Shown: positions 27,073 to 39,700 of the stretch, piece after piece | Numbering within the stretch: the stretch's first letter is position 1 | How the letters are laid out: each line of letters begins with the position of its first letter | Assembly (NCBI GenBank): GCA_016714085.1 | Contig: JADJNW010000001.1 | Coordinates: 682,001 to 746,000 of the forward strand | Direction of reading: 5' to 3' | From: Saprospiraceae bacterium | GTDB taxonomy: Bacteria; Bacteroidota; Bacteroidia; Chitinophagales; Saprospiraceae | DNA length: 64,000 bases | Made by a program: the position numbers and the translations under genes | Notes under the pieces: model-generated | Database searches by the model: none | What the model saw: only the letters and a program-made list of their open reading frames with translations | Told to the model about the DNA's origin: nothing

Positions 27073-28524
27073 TTATATTTGCACCGATTTCCATTTACCT
27101 CTTTTAAATACGATGATTGATATAATCGCCCAAACCGATTCGCTTATAGCTACTGCTATGCAGACGCCTGCTACGCCCCAGTCCAAAGTGACTGCCAGAA
27201 GATACCCTAATGGGATTTCCATCGCCCAGAAGCAAATGAGATTGATGATCGTGGGTGTACGCGTATCGCCTGCACCATTAAAGGATTGGCTCACCACCAT
27301 GCCCCATGCCCAGAAAATATAGCCCGCACAAAAAATACGCAAAGTGATAACGCCATCGGCTATCACCGCTGGTTCTTGAGTAAAAAATCGAATAATAGGT
27401 GCAGAGAAAATCACTAATATGATAGACAAACCGACCAAGAATAGCATATTGAAAAACCCCGAGCGCCACACGCTTGTTTCTGCGCGTTCAGGCTGTCCGG
27501 CGCCAAGATTTTGTCCGACAAGCGTAGCTGCTGCATTCGCCAAACCCCAGGAAGGCAAGGTAGTGAAAATAATGATCCGAATCGCTATGGTATAACCCGC
27601 TACTGCGTTACTGCCAAATTCTGCTACAATACGCACCAGAAAAATCCAACTCGCCGAAGCAATCAGGAATTGCCCCGCCCCAGTGATGCCGACCTTCAAC
27701 AAGCGTCGAATGATTTCCCAATTTAATACTAAAGTTTCTTTGGTGAAGCGAATAATGCTTCCTCCAATATTTATCGATTCTACCTGCACTTCTTCTGCGT
27801 CGAGGGTTGCCGGTGCTGTTTTCTTAATTGGTTTGAGAAGCGCATACAATTGATAAATTACGCCGATACTCCGCCCGATAGTTGTTGCTACAGCTGCGCC
27901 TTGTACGCCCATTTCCGGGAAAGGACCAATCCCAAAAATAAAAAGCGGATCTAAAATAATATTAATACCATTGGAAATCCAAAGCACGCGCATCGCAATT
28001 GCGGCATTACCAGCTCCGCGAAAGACGCCGTTCAATAAGAAAAGTAGCATGATGACAATATTGCTCCCCAACGCAATCCGCGTATATCCTGCACCTTGTG
28101 CGATGACTTTTTCATCACCTCCCATAAATTGGAGTATCTCATCCGCGAAAAAAATGCCCGGAATGCCAATCAATATTGAAAAAGCAACCGCAATAAAAAC
28201 GGATTGCATCGCAGCTACGGAAGCTTCTTGAGGTTTCTTCTCGCCAATTCTACGCGCCACCATTGCGGTAGCAGCCATACTCAGCCCGATCGCCACCGAG
28301 TAAATGAGCGTAAGCACAGATTCTGTCAAGCCTACCACTGTCACCGCCTCTACACTGACTTTTGAAACGAAGTACACATCTACTACCGCAAATAGAGATT
28401 CCATCACCATTTCCAAGATCATTGGAATGGACAATAGTACAATTGCTCTATTAATGCTGCCAGTCGTATAATCTCGTTCCTCGCCTTTGATCGCTTCAAA
28501 GATGATTTTAAGGACTTTTCGCAT
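27073..28524 (-). CDS. MATE family multidrug/Na+ antiporter
   Basis: A 483-residue inner-membrane transporter with the twelve-helix MATE plan in two halves. N-half: SIPMILEMVMESLFAVVDVYFVSKV, YSVAIGLSMAATAMVARRIGE and GANIVIML-like helices with FRGAGNAAIAM. C-half: GAGQFLIASASWIFLVRI, GLANAAATLVGQNLGAGQPERAE and QSFNGAGDTRTPT. These are the paired G-x-G and NGAG motifs of the family, which export cationic drugs in exchange for Na+ or H+. A hydrophilic loop of about 35 residues separates the halves. Length and motifs are complete and no partner gene is needed. Substrate unknown. Confidence 0.93.
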   Translation of the reverse strand: MRKVLKIIFEAIKGEERDYTTGSINRAIVLLSIPMILEMVMESLFAVVDVYFVSKVSVEAVTVVGLTESVLTLIYSVAIGLSMAATAMVARRIGEKKPQEASVAAMQSVFIAVAFSILIGIPGIFFADEILQFMGGDEKVIAQGAGYTRIALGSNIVIMLLFLLNGVFRGAGNAAIAMRVLWISNGINIILDPLFIFGIGPFPEMGVQGAAVATTIGRSIGVIYQLYALLKPIKKTAPATLDAEEVQVESINIGGSIIRFTKETLVLNWEIIRRLLKVGITGAGQFLIASASWIFLVRIVAEFGSNAVAGYTIAIRIIIFTTLPSWGLANAAATLVGQNLGAGQPERAETSVWRSGFFNMLFLVGLSIILVIFSAPIIRFFTQEPAVIADGVITLRIFCAGYIFWAWGMVVSQSFNGAGDTRTPTIINLICFWAMEIPLGYLLAVTLDWGVAGVCIAVAISESVWAIISIIVFKRGKWKSVQI

Positions 28525-28721
28525 GGGGTAAGTCGGGTTTTATTTGGAAGCTAAACGCTGAATATACTCGGCTTTAAAGCAAACGAACTTAAATACCACT
28601 TTTGCTGCGAAATAGTTCCTTCTTGAAGAGAAAAAGTTTGTTATAGAAATTTGTTATGCCTTTTTTATGCTAAAATGCTTATTCATGTAGGCTTTTCACA
28701 AAACAATAGCAGCATTTGAAT

Positions 28722-28756
28722 AAAAAAATAAGGCTGAAGCTTTTTCTGCTTCAGCC
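28722..28756 (-). terminator. Intrinsic terminator of giant gene A
   Basis: On the minus strand: stem ggctgaagc / gcttcagcc (9 bp), 7-nt loop, then TTATTTTTTTATT. It begins 48 bp after the giant gene's stop. Confidence 0.88.
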
Positions 28757-28803
28757 CTCAACATCAAACAAAATTACACAAACTTAGGCTTGCCCTATGC
28801 TTT

Positions 28804-31800
28804 TTAATCTATAATGATCATTTTTTTAGTTGCAACAAATTGGCCACTTTCGAGAGTATAAGTGAGTACACCAGTTGGTAATTGGCTACGCTCAAGAGGA
28901 ATTTGGTTATATCCTTTGACATAGTTACCATTGATGGTTCTAATCACTTTACCTGTTACATCACTGATCGTGATCGTTGCCTCAGCAGCTTCCGGCAGGT
29001 TGAATCCAATCACAGTCGAAGCCTTGAATGGGTTCGGAATGTTCTGATAGAGTTCAAAGCCTGCGCTTACGACTGCACCTGTGTTGAACTGGATCGCCAC
29101 GTTCATCAACTCGCTTGACTGGTTGTAAGCTTCTGCCACGGTGTAGCGGCTGCTCACGCCCAATGTCTTGCTCAATTGCGTGTCTGCTTTCGCTCTGAAC
29201 ACCAATGAGAAGATCACCTCGTTACCTGTTGCTTCACCATTCCAGCTAGTGGTAATCACACCTTCATTTGCAAAACGCAAACCGAAGTTCTCTTCACCGG
29301 CTACGCCAGGTAAGATGTCAACCAGTTCTACTGCTTTTGCATCGAAAGTCAAGGTACCCTGATAGCCTTGAATATCGGCAATATCCCTGGCTTTGAAAGC
29401 TATGGTGTATTCATTACCTGCTTTGAGTGCTTGATCCTCGACCTGGAAGTGGAAAGTGGCGTCGATATTGCGCACCTCGGCTCCTGCGATGCTGCTTGTT
29501 CTGGCATTGCCATCCAAATCCCCGATCTTGATCGCCACAAAATCCGCATCCTGAATCTGTCCCTGCAAGTCATTGATATTGATGATTTCCGGGAAATCCA
29601 CCGCCCATGGATTCAGGCTTGGGAATTGGAATTTGGCATCTACAAAACGCCAGGAAGTATTGTTAGCAAATGCCACGTCAATGCTCAGAATCAATTTTCT
29701 CAGGGCAATCAAATCCAGAATCGAGACATTCCCGGAGTTATTCACATCCGCTGCGATGTATTGATATGGACTTGTCAAAAGCTGCACACCCAGGATATGC
29801 TTGGTAATCAATACAATATCATAGGTTGATACCCCATTGAGATAGTCGCCATCCTTGCTCGGTGTGACCGAATAATCATAACCTGTTTGCAGATTCCGGA
29901 AGCCATACAAGCCTTGCACATCGCTCAAATCCGCTGCCGAACGCTGTCCGCTCAACTGCACATTAACTGCTTCCACCGCCTCTGATTGCTCGGTTTTGAT
30001 CACCCCTGCTATCACACCCGGTCCTGCTTCCACTTCACACAGCCCAAACATATTATCCTGAACGAGGACATAGGTTTCACAGAAGTCAAAATTACCAGCC
30101 TCATCAATGGCATACAAACGTACCAATACCGTTCCACCTACTCCATTCGGATTGCCACCATTGCTTGGGTTGAAATCTGCACAAGTCACTGCAATGCTGG
30201 AATGCTCTACATCAGGGATGAATCCTGCATCTGCCAGGGTCGTATCATCACTTCTATAGATCGCATAACCCTTGATACCGGAACAGTCATCAATCTCAGA
30301 AGCAATGAAATCACTTGCCCACACTACATTCATGCCACTGCCTGCTCCATCCGGCATCAACTCGATGCTCAAGCCATTGATACAGATCGGTGCTGGTGCC
30401 TTGCAGTCAAGTACAGTAACTTTGAAGGTCTTGATGTCTCCATTGGCACAACCATCCTTGGCATGTACTTCAATGAGGTGTGCTCCCAGACCCAATACCT
30501 GATCTTCGATCACGAAGTTTGGTGCAGTGCCTGTTACTTTACTTGTACGCTCTACTCCATCTACAAATACTTTCACAAATACATCATTCGGTGTACAGTC
30601 ATCCACTACGGTGAATGGAATGTCAATAGTCACCGGACAGTTCTTCGCAATATCTGAAGAGTAGCTGCAAGTATCGATGTCTTCCACTGTAATGATTGGT
30701 GCGGTGTCATCGTATACTTTGAGTAGTTGAGTGTACTGCCAGTAACCTCTTCCCCAGTTATTATTCTCAGTTACATCTATGATCGGGTTGGTATTGATAT
30801 CCAGTGCATTACCACTTCTTACCTTGTCATCCCAGAATCTGCGGCTGGTCGATGGTATGCCATCTGTCTCGCTTGGCAGGGTTGGGTTGCCACACAAATC
30901 CTGTGTCCAGTTCTTGGAAGATGTTCCTGCTCTGTCGATATAAGTGTTGCCCGGACGACGGATCAACCATACATCCTCATCACCTGGTACACCATCTCCA
31001 TCCACATCTCTTCCGATCACCACCGGTGCGGATTGTCCATCGTATTCACACCAGTTCAGTACTTCAAACGTACGGAAGATCTTGTAGCACTCATCGCCTG
31101 TGGCGGTGAACTTCTCATCCTTCACTTTGATTGCCAATAGATCGCAACCAATTTCATTGATGTAGATACAAGTATCCAGAATGTTATCACGGCATTCTCC
31201 TTCCTTATCAGCCGGGAAGCCAATGATGTATTCGTGGTGTTCGGTCACCCAAAGGGTCTGGCAGCATTCGATCGTAAATTGTCCATCAGTGAACTCCAAA
31301 CAACGGGTGATATAACCTACACCGCACTCATCTCTGTCATCATCTACCGATACACATTCGCCTGTCACCACGCAGTTATCCAGCACATAGCCTCCTTCGA
31401 TCAAATCTTCGGCGCTACCTCCAAATAATTCATCCAACAGATCTGCATATTCCACACATGGATCTTCTACATCGTTCAAATTATTCAGGTACTGGATGCG
31501 TGGATCGTTGCAGTAGATTTCCTCCGGCTGTGGCAATTTGCACACCGGTGGTACTTTGTCTTCTACCAATACTTCCAACCAGCAGATATTGTGGTTATCC
31601 CACATCTTGCCACATTCCGGCAAACATGGATAGAAATAATCACTCTTCACTTCCTCGTTGTAGCAACCATAGTAATCCCACAACCAGTTATCCAAATCAC
31701 CTCTGCCCCATACATAGTCAAAATCTCCCGGTACACCGTTCATGTTGGCATCGTCAAATACCCACAATTCCAACACCACTTTATCCTGTACATCACAGCA

Positions 31801-34800
31801 TAAAATATCTACATAGTCACCCAGGATGCTGAACAGGTGATAACCACCCGCTGAGTTGCCTGCTTTCTTCTCCGATGTGAAGATCGCTCTGACTGGATCG
31901 CCATCTCCATTCACGGTAAACCAACCATCTACAAACTCATGGTAGTACTGATTGTACGCTTCCCATGGGTAGTTGAAGTAGAAGGTCTCCAATTCAAAGG
32001 CTGTGAAGAATGTCAAATCGGACAATTCATCATGTGATCCTTCTGTTACCAAGGCTACATATGCATCTGCACACAACGTATCTGCAAAGGTTCTTCTGGT
32101 CTTCAATGCGATCGGTCCGCAGTCATCATAAGAGCCTTCATCGATGTCCTCTGCATAAATGCGCGTTGAACCATCAATGGCTGTGCCACTCAAAGACACA
32201 TTCAACTGGTCATCACACACCGCTACCGGTGCACTTCTGTCCACTACCTGGAACCAGTAGTATTTCACCACTTTGTTCTTACAACCATCCTCTACCGTAT
32301 ATTTGAACAGGTGTACCCCCTTTGGTACGTTTCTGGCGGTCTTTGCATTGGCGCCTCCCAGTGGGTTCAAGCCGGCTGCAAATACGCCTTCATAATATTC
32401 GCCTGTCAAAAATCCATGATCGTCATATTCCGGCAAGAACGTCAGGATATCCACCGAAATCGAACCAATACCGGAGCAGTTATCTGCCAAGCCCTGTGGT
32501 ACCGGTACGATGAACGTTGCTTTGCAATCGAATGGTCCTGTGGAGTAAGTCGGCATGCAATCCCATGGATCATAAGCCAATTCTCCTACCGTCGGTGCAG
32601 TGAAATCACCCACTTTGATCAACTGGTTGTAGATGATCGTTCTGCCCGGGTTACACCAGTCTACCACCGTCCACTCTCTGATGAAGTAGAACGAGGCGGT
32701 ACATACATTGGTCAAAGACTTGTCTGTGAAAGTCGCTGTCAAATGGCAATATGGTACATCCGGTCTCAGGTCATGGTGTCCAAATGCACTTACTACAAAT
32801 GGATAGCCTGTTGCTTCCGGACTTGGTACTTGCTTACAACCTGGCCTGCAATCGTCGGGAAGCTCTGTCCGCATTCCAGATACGCCGTGTAATGTGGCAA
32901 TACCACATCTTCCATCGTCGGCTGGCGGATATACAGATACTGATCGCAGTAGTCACTCAAGCCACTACACTCATCTCTTGCGATGAACGTCCGCTTGATC
33001 ACCCGGTAATCACACTCACCCAGATAATGTCCATCAAAATGATCCAATTCCACATCGCTCACACAAATGGTGATGTCCCCGCAGTTATCACTCACCCAAC
33101 CATTGAAACGACCACCTTCAAAATGTGGATAGCCTGTGCGCTTCAATACCGTCAACAGATCACTTGGCATACTCAATACTTTACCATCTCTGTCGGTGGT
33201 GTAGCACTTGTTTGCCGGTAGTTTCAAATAATCGATATCATCGCAGATCAATGGATTGATCTCCTGGAAGTCTTCATCAAATTTCGGATATTCATTCGCC
33301 GATGCGGTACCGCTTCTGCCACTGAATACGCGACCACCCGCTGGTGGGAAGATCAACCACTGATAGTCACCCTGATCGGCTGTCGTTGCATTGCCATCTC
33401 CACGAGTCGATGTCGTCAACAGGGTGTATGCCACACCTGCTGTCAATCTTACCCGGATCACCGGATCGGTGTCCCCTTGTCCGCCATACAACTGGCTCAA
33501 AAAGATCGACCAGCCGTTGATATTACCCAACAGATTCAAATACTCGCCCAAGCCACTCCATGGTCCCGGTGCAAATGTATAATCTGCAAAAGCTATGATA
33601 TCCACACATGGCTGATAGGGATCAAATGGTGCTACCCCATCATTGATGTCCGGTAGATCCTTGAAACCCTGATAGATCACGCCCAATCCACTGTAATCAA
33701 ATGGTTCCGGTACATCCTGCGTATTCAACACAAAGGTATAGATACCTGTTGCACTTACCCGGAATTCATGCAAATCAAAATAACGTGCATTACCCAACAA
33801 ATCCAAGGTCGGGAAGCCTGCTATTGATGTCGTTCTAAAACATGTCTGGATCGTCGGATCGAATTGGTAGTCATAACCACCTGCGTTATAATCATCTGCA
33901 TCTGCCACATCGTCATTCTCGCCCAAATCGCCCACGATCTCATATACCACTGATGAACGCTGACCGTAATGCTTATCATCCGGACAATAAATCTCCGGTG
34001 CTGTCTTATCTTCTGCATTCACATAACCCCAGCATACTAATTCGCCACAAGAGCCATCTTCATTTTTTACATACACTCGATATATATATCGTCCGCAGCC
34101 GCCATAGCCATTGATCGTTTTTCCTTCATCATATTCATTATCATATACAAAAGGTTCATTGATCTTGCCTTTGTAATTAATATACGAGCGCTCTCCCACT
34201 ACCAGTACAGTATGTACGCAGAAATTCTCATCACAAATTCCTGCACCATTTAATACCTCCGAGGCATTTAACACAGCACTACACTCGTCATCTAACCGAA
34301 TGTTCAATTCTGCCGTACAAGACAAATTTTGATAATCTGTATTTGGCTCACTAGCAATAATTTGAATTTGTGGAGAGACATCTACACATTTATAAGCCAG
34401 GTTAATCGGGTAAATACCAGCGTCTTCAGGCGATAATCGGAAACAATATTCAACAAAAACACTATTTCCGCCAGCTGTTTCGATATAAGGAGTCGGGGAA
34501 ACTAAATTATCCTCTAAATCTCCAAAATCTACTTCCAGCAAATTTTCAAGTGGATCGAAATCTCTAGAATCACAAGCATCATCCACCAGCATATAGAAGC
34601 TATAACATACTTCTTGCTCTTGAATACAATCTGCCAATGTCCATGTTGCATCGTTGGGGATGATCGTTGAAGCAAAAGGTGTAACATTGATAGTAACGGT
34701 AGTGGTAGCGCCAAGGCAATTATCAATACCTTCATCGTAAGCGCAATTACCATTTAAATCTACAAAAGGCGTAATCTCAAGGGTCAAACTACCTGACTGA

Positions 34801-36122
34801 TTACAATCTGCAAGCAAGATATCAGAAGGTTCAAAAAGCATTTCCAATGCCTCAAAATCAGTAAAACAAGCTTGAATATCAACAATGGGAAATCCATTGA
34901 TAGTGAGATTATTAGCAGTAGTAAAATCAAGAATAACCCCTACATTTGCGCCATCGGGCAATTCCAGATCATCCGTATTTACAGTAAGCGGATTTGGAAC
35001 ACAGCTAATATTATTATTTACATCACAAACATCAATTGTTACATTATCGCCATTATTTACAGCCATACCATTGATGGTAAATCCAACTTGAGGTAGAATG
35101 TCAGGATTGCAGACATAAGCAACCGGCCCAGGCTGTGTAATAGGACAAGGCGTCGTGGCAGAAGCCGTATTTGGGTCAGCATCAAAGCCGGTACCTGGCC
35201 CATCTGTATAATATTGGCCGCCATCTACATCATATACAAACATTTGATTATACGAATAGGCTGTATTAAAGAAATCAAGCCCGCTGGCCATGGCATTCGC
35301 ATTGGTCAGACTGGTCGTCCATGCGCCATCGCTGGAGATACATACCCCCGAGAAATACATACTTGGCAATGCAATACTTACATTTGTAATATTGGGATAA
35401 TTACAGCCATCAGCTTCATTATCTTCTTGATACACCATCACCATTTCTGCAATATTAATCGGCGCCGCTATACTTACATTATTTGATTCACAAGGTGTGT
35501 AAGCATCGCTTGAAAAAATACCAATACCAGCGCTAAAGCCCGTATAAAAGCTATTGCCGGAGGTCGTTACACCATTAATTATTACATTTTGGGAAGATGT
35601 AATAGAAATACCATTACCTTTATTATTAGAGGCACTTACATTGATGAATGTAGCCCCATTTACGCCGGTAATGGCAAAGCCGGAGCCGGAGGTACCGTTC
35701 ATCGGCACCAAACGCCCGTTATTATTGGCATGGACGTTGGAGAATACAACATTATTCGCTCCTGGTGCAACCTGGATGCCAAATGTTCCTGCATCTTCTA
35801 CGATGAGGTTTTGAATAGAAACGCCCGAAGCGCTTATTACTATTCCTCGATCATTGGAGGTAGAAGTCAATACATGGGTAATACCATTATATTGCCCATC
35901 AATAGTAATAGACTTATTTACGGCCACCAGCCCTTCGGAAATATCCTCCGTCAATACAATTATATCGTTTGGAGCAGCGGCGGCGATAGCAGCAGCAAGG
36001 CTTGGATAATTACCACTACCAACATAAAGTGTAGCAGCCTGCGTTTTAAAAGTCAATGCGAGTATAATAATAGCCGCAAAAACTTTACATATTTTAAAAT
36101 CAAGCGTATAAATTTGTCTCAT
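28804..36122 (-). CDS. Giant T9SS-secreted protein A (beta-helix, HYR-like, cohesin/dockerin-like), one frame break at 32857-32860
   Basis: About 2,440 residues once one missing C is restored (CGQSFPDDCRPGCKQVPS). The start is the ATG at 36122 with signal peptide VFAAIIILALTFKTQA. Order: parallel beta-helix (SLAAAIAAAAPNDIIVL, SGVSIQNLIVEDAG, GNGISITSSQ); a long run of Cys-rich HYR-like domains (RTFADTLC, VDRSAPVAVCDD, IEVHAKDGCANGD); a module with CYKIFRTFEVLNWCEYDG and EDVWLIRRPGNTYIDR; carboxypeptidase-regulatory-like AGVIKTEQSEAVEAVNVQLSG; dockerin-like ADVNNSGNVSILDLIALRK (29667-29765); a cohesin-like strand domain; and a T9SS type A sorting domain (YQNIPNPFKASTVIGF) at the end. Surface or extracellular matrix role by inference; no enzyme motif seen. 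Confidence 0.88.
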
Positions 36123-36644
36123 AATAAATGTATTTGGTGTGACCAAATAAGTCGTCTTTATAATATTTAAGAATAATTTAATTTGAAAAGACTTGGCTCC
36201 AGAAGCAGAGCACCAATGATCACAAGTACACATCTAACTTGCCTGACAGCGCGCATAATCAGAGCCTGAAGACAATTTGAAGCTTGACAAAAGAGGAGGA
36301 TACCTGCTCTAAGTGAATAGAACAGAGAAAAATGCAATAGCCTTCCATCTCGGACATCATACTGAATACCGGTCAACTTCATGAGATATGACTTGTTAGA
36401 ATCCAAAACTCAGTGAAGGAAAAAGAGAAACTCTCTTTTTCCAGCACAGAATAAAAAATAATAGGTCGTCAATGTGCCTTAAAAAAGCCTTTGCGTAGAA
36501 ATAGTAAATAATACCTTAGTGGGTTAGTAACAATGCTGACTTAAAGAGTTGTGTTTACTTGAAGCTTGGGTTAGAATACCTTAGATACGTAAGGGTAACA
36601 GTTGTCAAAAAAAAATGAGTTACCTTTTTGTAGTTTTGTTGATA

Positions 36645-36676
36645 CAAAAGTATTTAAAAAAAGTAATATCGTCAAT
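36645..36676 (-). promoter_or_regulatory. Candidate promoter of giant gene A
   Basis: On the minus strand ATTG, 20 nt, TACTTTTG (TAnnTTTG). The same element pair with the same spacing precedes giant gene B. Start of transcription would be near 36637. Confidence 0.5.
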
Positions 36677-36728
36677 AATAAAATAGTTTTTTTTCAAAAA
36701 AAAAGAAAATATCTATTAAAGCTTAAAA

Positions 36729-36759
36729 CAAGCCCGGAAAAATTTATAAGCCGGGCTTG
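36729..36759 (-). terminator. Intrinsic terminator of giant gene B
   Basis: On the minus strand: stem caagcccgg / ccgggcttg (9 bp) with a 13-nt loop and a short T-rich tail (ttttaagcttt). It starts 18 bp after the stop of giant gene B. Confidence 0.85.
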
Positions 36760-36776
36760 CTAAAACGCTTTCAAAA

Positions 36777-39700
36777 TTAGTCTAATAAAATCATTTTGCG
36801 GGTAGCCGTGTATTTCGCTGATTCTAAAGTATAATATAAAACGCCACTCCCGGATAATGCCTTCCCATCAATCGAAACCTGATGATAACCTTTGGCGTAA
36901 TCTCCATCTATTGTTCGCAACAAACGACCATTTGCATCGTATATTTTAATAGCAGCTTTTGTTGCTTCCGGCAAATAAAATCCAATATTGGTGGTATTGG
37001 AAAAAGGATTGGGGACATTTTGATACAATTCAAACGTTGTATGCTGAATTTTCCCGTTGCCGAAATCAAGGGCTACGTCTAAGGGTTCGTATTGATCATT
37101 ATAAGCTTCGGCGGTCGTAAATCTGGAACTGATTTTTATCAAATCGCTCAAGTTTCCATCTGCTTTGGCGGTAAAAACCAGGCTAAACATTCTTGTTTGC
37201 TGTTCATTGCTGTGGTCTGTTTCTTTCAATTCATGCCAACTGGAAGTAATATGTCCTTGGTCTGCCGCATAGAGTCCAAAGTTTTCAGCTTGGGCAAGTC
37301 CATATTCAATGTCAAGCAATTCAAGATATTGCCGATCAAAATCAAGCGTCCACTGGTAACCTTGAATCCCCGAAAGTATAGCGTTGAAGTCAACCCTATA
37401 AGTTTCGCCGGCTCGAATGTCGCGGTCTTCTATAGAAAAAGTAAAAGCCTCAGCCCCGCCGCGCGGTTCGGTAGCAAATGCTTGGCCCACAGTCGTAGCA
37501 TTGAGGTTGACATCGCCTGTTTTGATGGCTACAAAATTGCCATTGCTAAGCGTACCGAATAAATCATTGATACTGAGTACCTCCGGGAATTCTTCAAACC
37601 AAGGATTGGATTGCACCGGAAAGATATAAGCGGCCCGCACAAAGCGCCAACTCGTGGTAGCTGGAAATTCAAGATCAATACCAAGAATAATTTTCCGCAT
37701 TTGAATAATGTCGAGAATCGAGACGCTTTTGGAGTTATTTACATCAGCTGCAATAATGGTGTACGGCGATTCCATATATTGTACACCCAGGATATGCTTG
37801 GTAATGATGATCAAATCCACTGTATTCACACCGTTGCGATGCAAGGTATCAAGATAAGGCGTCACCGTATAGTCGTAGCCTTCATCCAATTCTGTAAAAC
37901 TGTAAGTACCATCAAGAACCGTATGTGTCAAGGCGGCCGCTTGTCCGCTCAAGGAAACTTGCACTTTTTCTACCGGTTTGCCATCCTCGGTTTTAATAAT
38001 GCCTGTAACCAAGCCCTTTTTGGGCGGCGCACAAGCCAGCAATGCTTCATCAGAAATAGTAATCGTCATTGTACAAAAGCCATAATTAGGGCCGCCCACC
38101 GTACCAGTGGGTTGTATCGCGTAAGGATTGGCGGCATTATCCCAGGCATAAACCTCTACAACTATCTGTGTACCAATATCCTCACAAGTAAATATGACGC
38201 TATCTTTATTCATATTAGGAATTTCTCCCATTCTATTCAAAGAATAACGAACAGGGCCGGAGCAATCTGTAACCATGCCATTCAACAATTCCGATACTTT
38301 CACGGTGACTGCGCCGGGGTCTTGATCGCCATCGCCATCCACATCCCGAGGAGGCTTTATTGGTTGAAGGTTAACCGTTTTGGAAGTCAGACAAATCGGC
38401 GCTGGCGCTTTACAATCAACTACTTCAAATGGAATTTTCTCGGTACTCGCATTGTTACAACCATCTCGCAGGGTAATTGAAAATCCGTGTTTCCCTTTCG
38501 GGAAAGTGCCTCTGATTTCATAATTTGGATAAACACCAACCATGCTTCCACTAAAATTACTGAGTACCCCATCAGAAATACCGTCGTTATTAATATCTAC
38601 GGCAATTTGAATATCTAAAGAATTGGGCGTACAACTTTCCACCACTACAAACGGCACTGCCAGCTGCGTCGTGCAATTATCATTAGTTGAACAAAAAGGC
38701 GTCGGAGCATTAAAAAGCACATCCGGTGGTGTTGTGTCAAACACTCTAATCACTTGCGTATATTGCCAATAACCTAACGAACTCGCAGTGCGCCAGTAAC
38801 CCTTAGGATTGGTAGGGGTGCACCCGCGCTGGTTTGCGGCAGGAATATTGTCGGTTTCGGAATCGTTGCGATCAATAAAAGTATTGTTAGGACGACGAAT
38901 GAGCCATACGTCTTCATCACCTGCTTTGTTGTCACAATCTTCATCGCGCCCAATCACCACAGGAGGTGAAAATCCATCGTATTCGCATAAATTAATGACT
39001 CGGTAGGTGCGGAAAATGCGATAACATTCATCGCCAACAGCCGAAAACTGATCTTCGGTAATCCCAACGGATATTTGGTCACAGCCTAAGGAAGTAAATT
39101 GCAGGGTGTCCGCGAAAGGTACGCCGCACTCTGCATCCGTATCTTTTGGAAATTTAATCGTGTAATGGTTTACTTTTGTAATAGTTATAACTTGCTGGCA
39201 AGTATTTACAGAAATATTTCCAGATCGATCGACTGTACGAAATCGACGTGTGATAGTGCCAACAAGGCATTCCGATAAATTCACCACTGGCTCTAACTCT
39301 TCCCAGCTTGCAATACAGTTATCCGTAGGCGTAGCCGCGCCAAACAAAGTGCGCAATTGCATGGTATCCATTGGATTGAATTCATCCGGCAAAGACGTAC
39401 AAGGTATAGAAACAGGCGGTGGCGCGATACAAAATGGTCGAATCATGTCGTTGACCTGAACGTTGACCACGCAACTATTGGAATTACCAGCTTTGTCTAA
39501 GACGCGTAATTCAACAATTACAACGCTATCCACATCACAGCAGGCGATGTCCAAAAATGTATTCCATTCAGAAAAATAAGGCGTCACCGGCTGACAAGTA
39601 AGCGGATCTTTGGTATATCGGCGTCTTATTAAAATGCTATCAATCGCACAATTATCGCGGCTTCCAGCGTCAACATCCGTAGCCAATACCCTCGCAACCC

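Larger units (their letters stand above)
36123..36776. other. 654-bp gap: promoter, long leader of giant A and terminator of giant B
   Basis: A promoter-like pair on the minus strand at 36645-36676 would give a leader of about 515 nt before giant gene A. A 79-codon minus-strand frame at 36167-36406 is open but has no recognisable features. The giant B terminator is at 36729-36759. No other genes are seen. Confidence 0.5.

Noticed and set aside
29986..30657. Long plus-strand frame inside giant gene A (and many others at 30727-31140, 32311-32892, 35589-36170)
   Set aside because: They run antisense to a well-supported coding frame, have no family resemblance, and arise from the codon pattern of the giant gene.
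28804..36122. Apparent base-composition change inside giant gene A near 34000
   Set aside because: Single 60-base lines counted by hand gave 52, 45 and 38 percent GC on one side and 38 and 35 percent on the other; too few and too variable to call a boundary.
36167..36406. Small gene in the leader of giant gene A
   Set aside because: 79 codons with no recognisable start signal, motif or conservation evidence; noted only as part of the gap.
37611..38480. 289-codon plus-strand frame in giant gene B
   Set aside because: Antisense shadow; composition rich in His/Asn/Arg without any motif.
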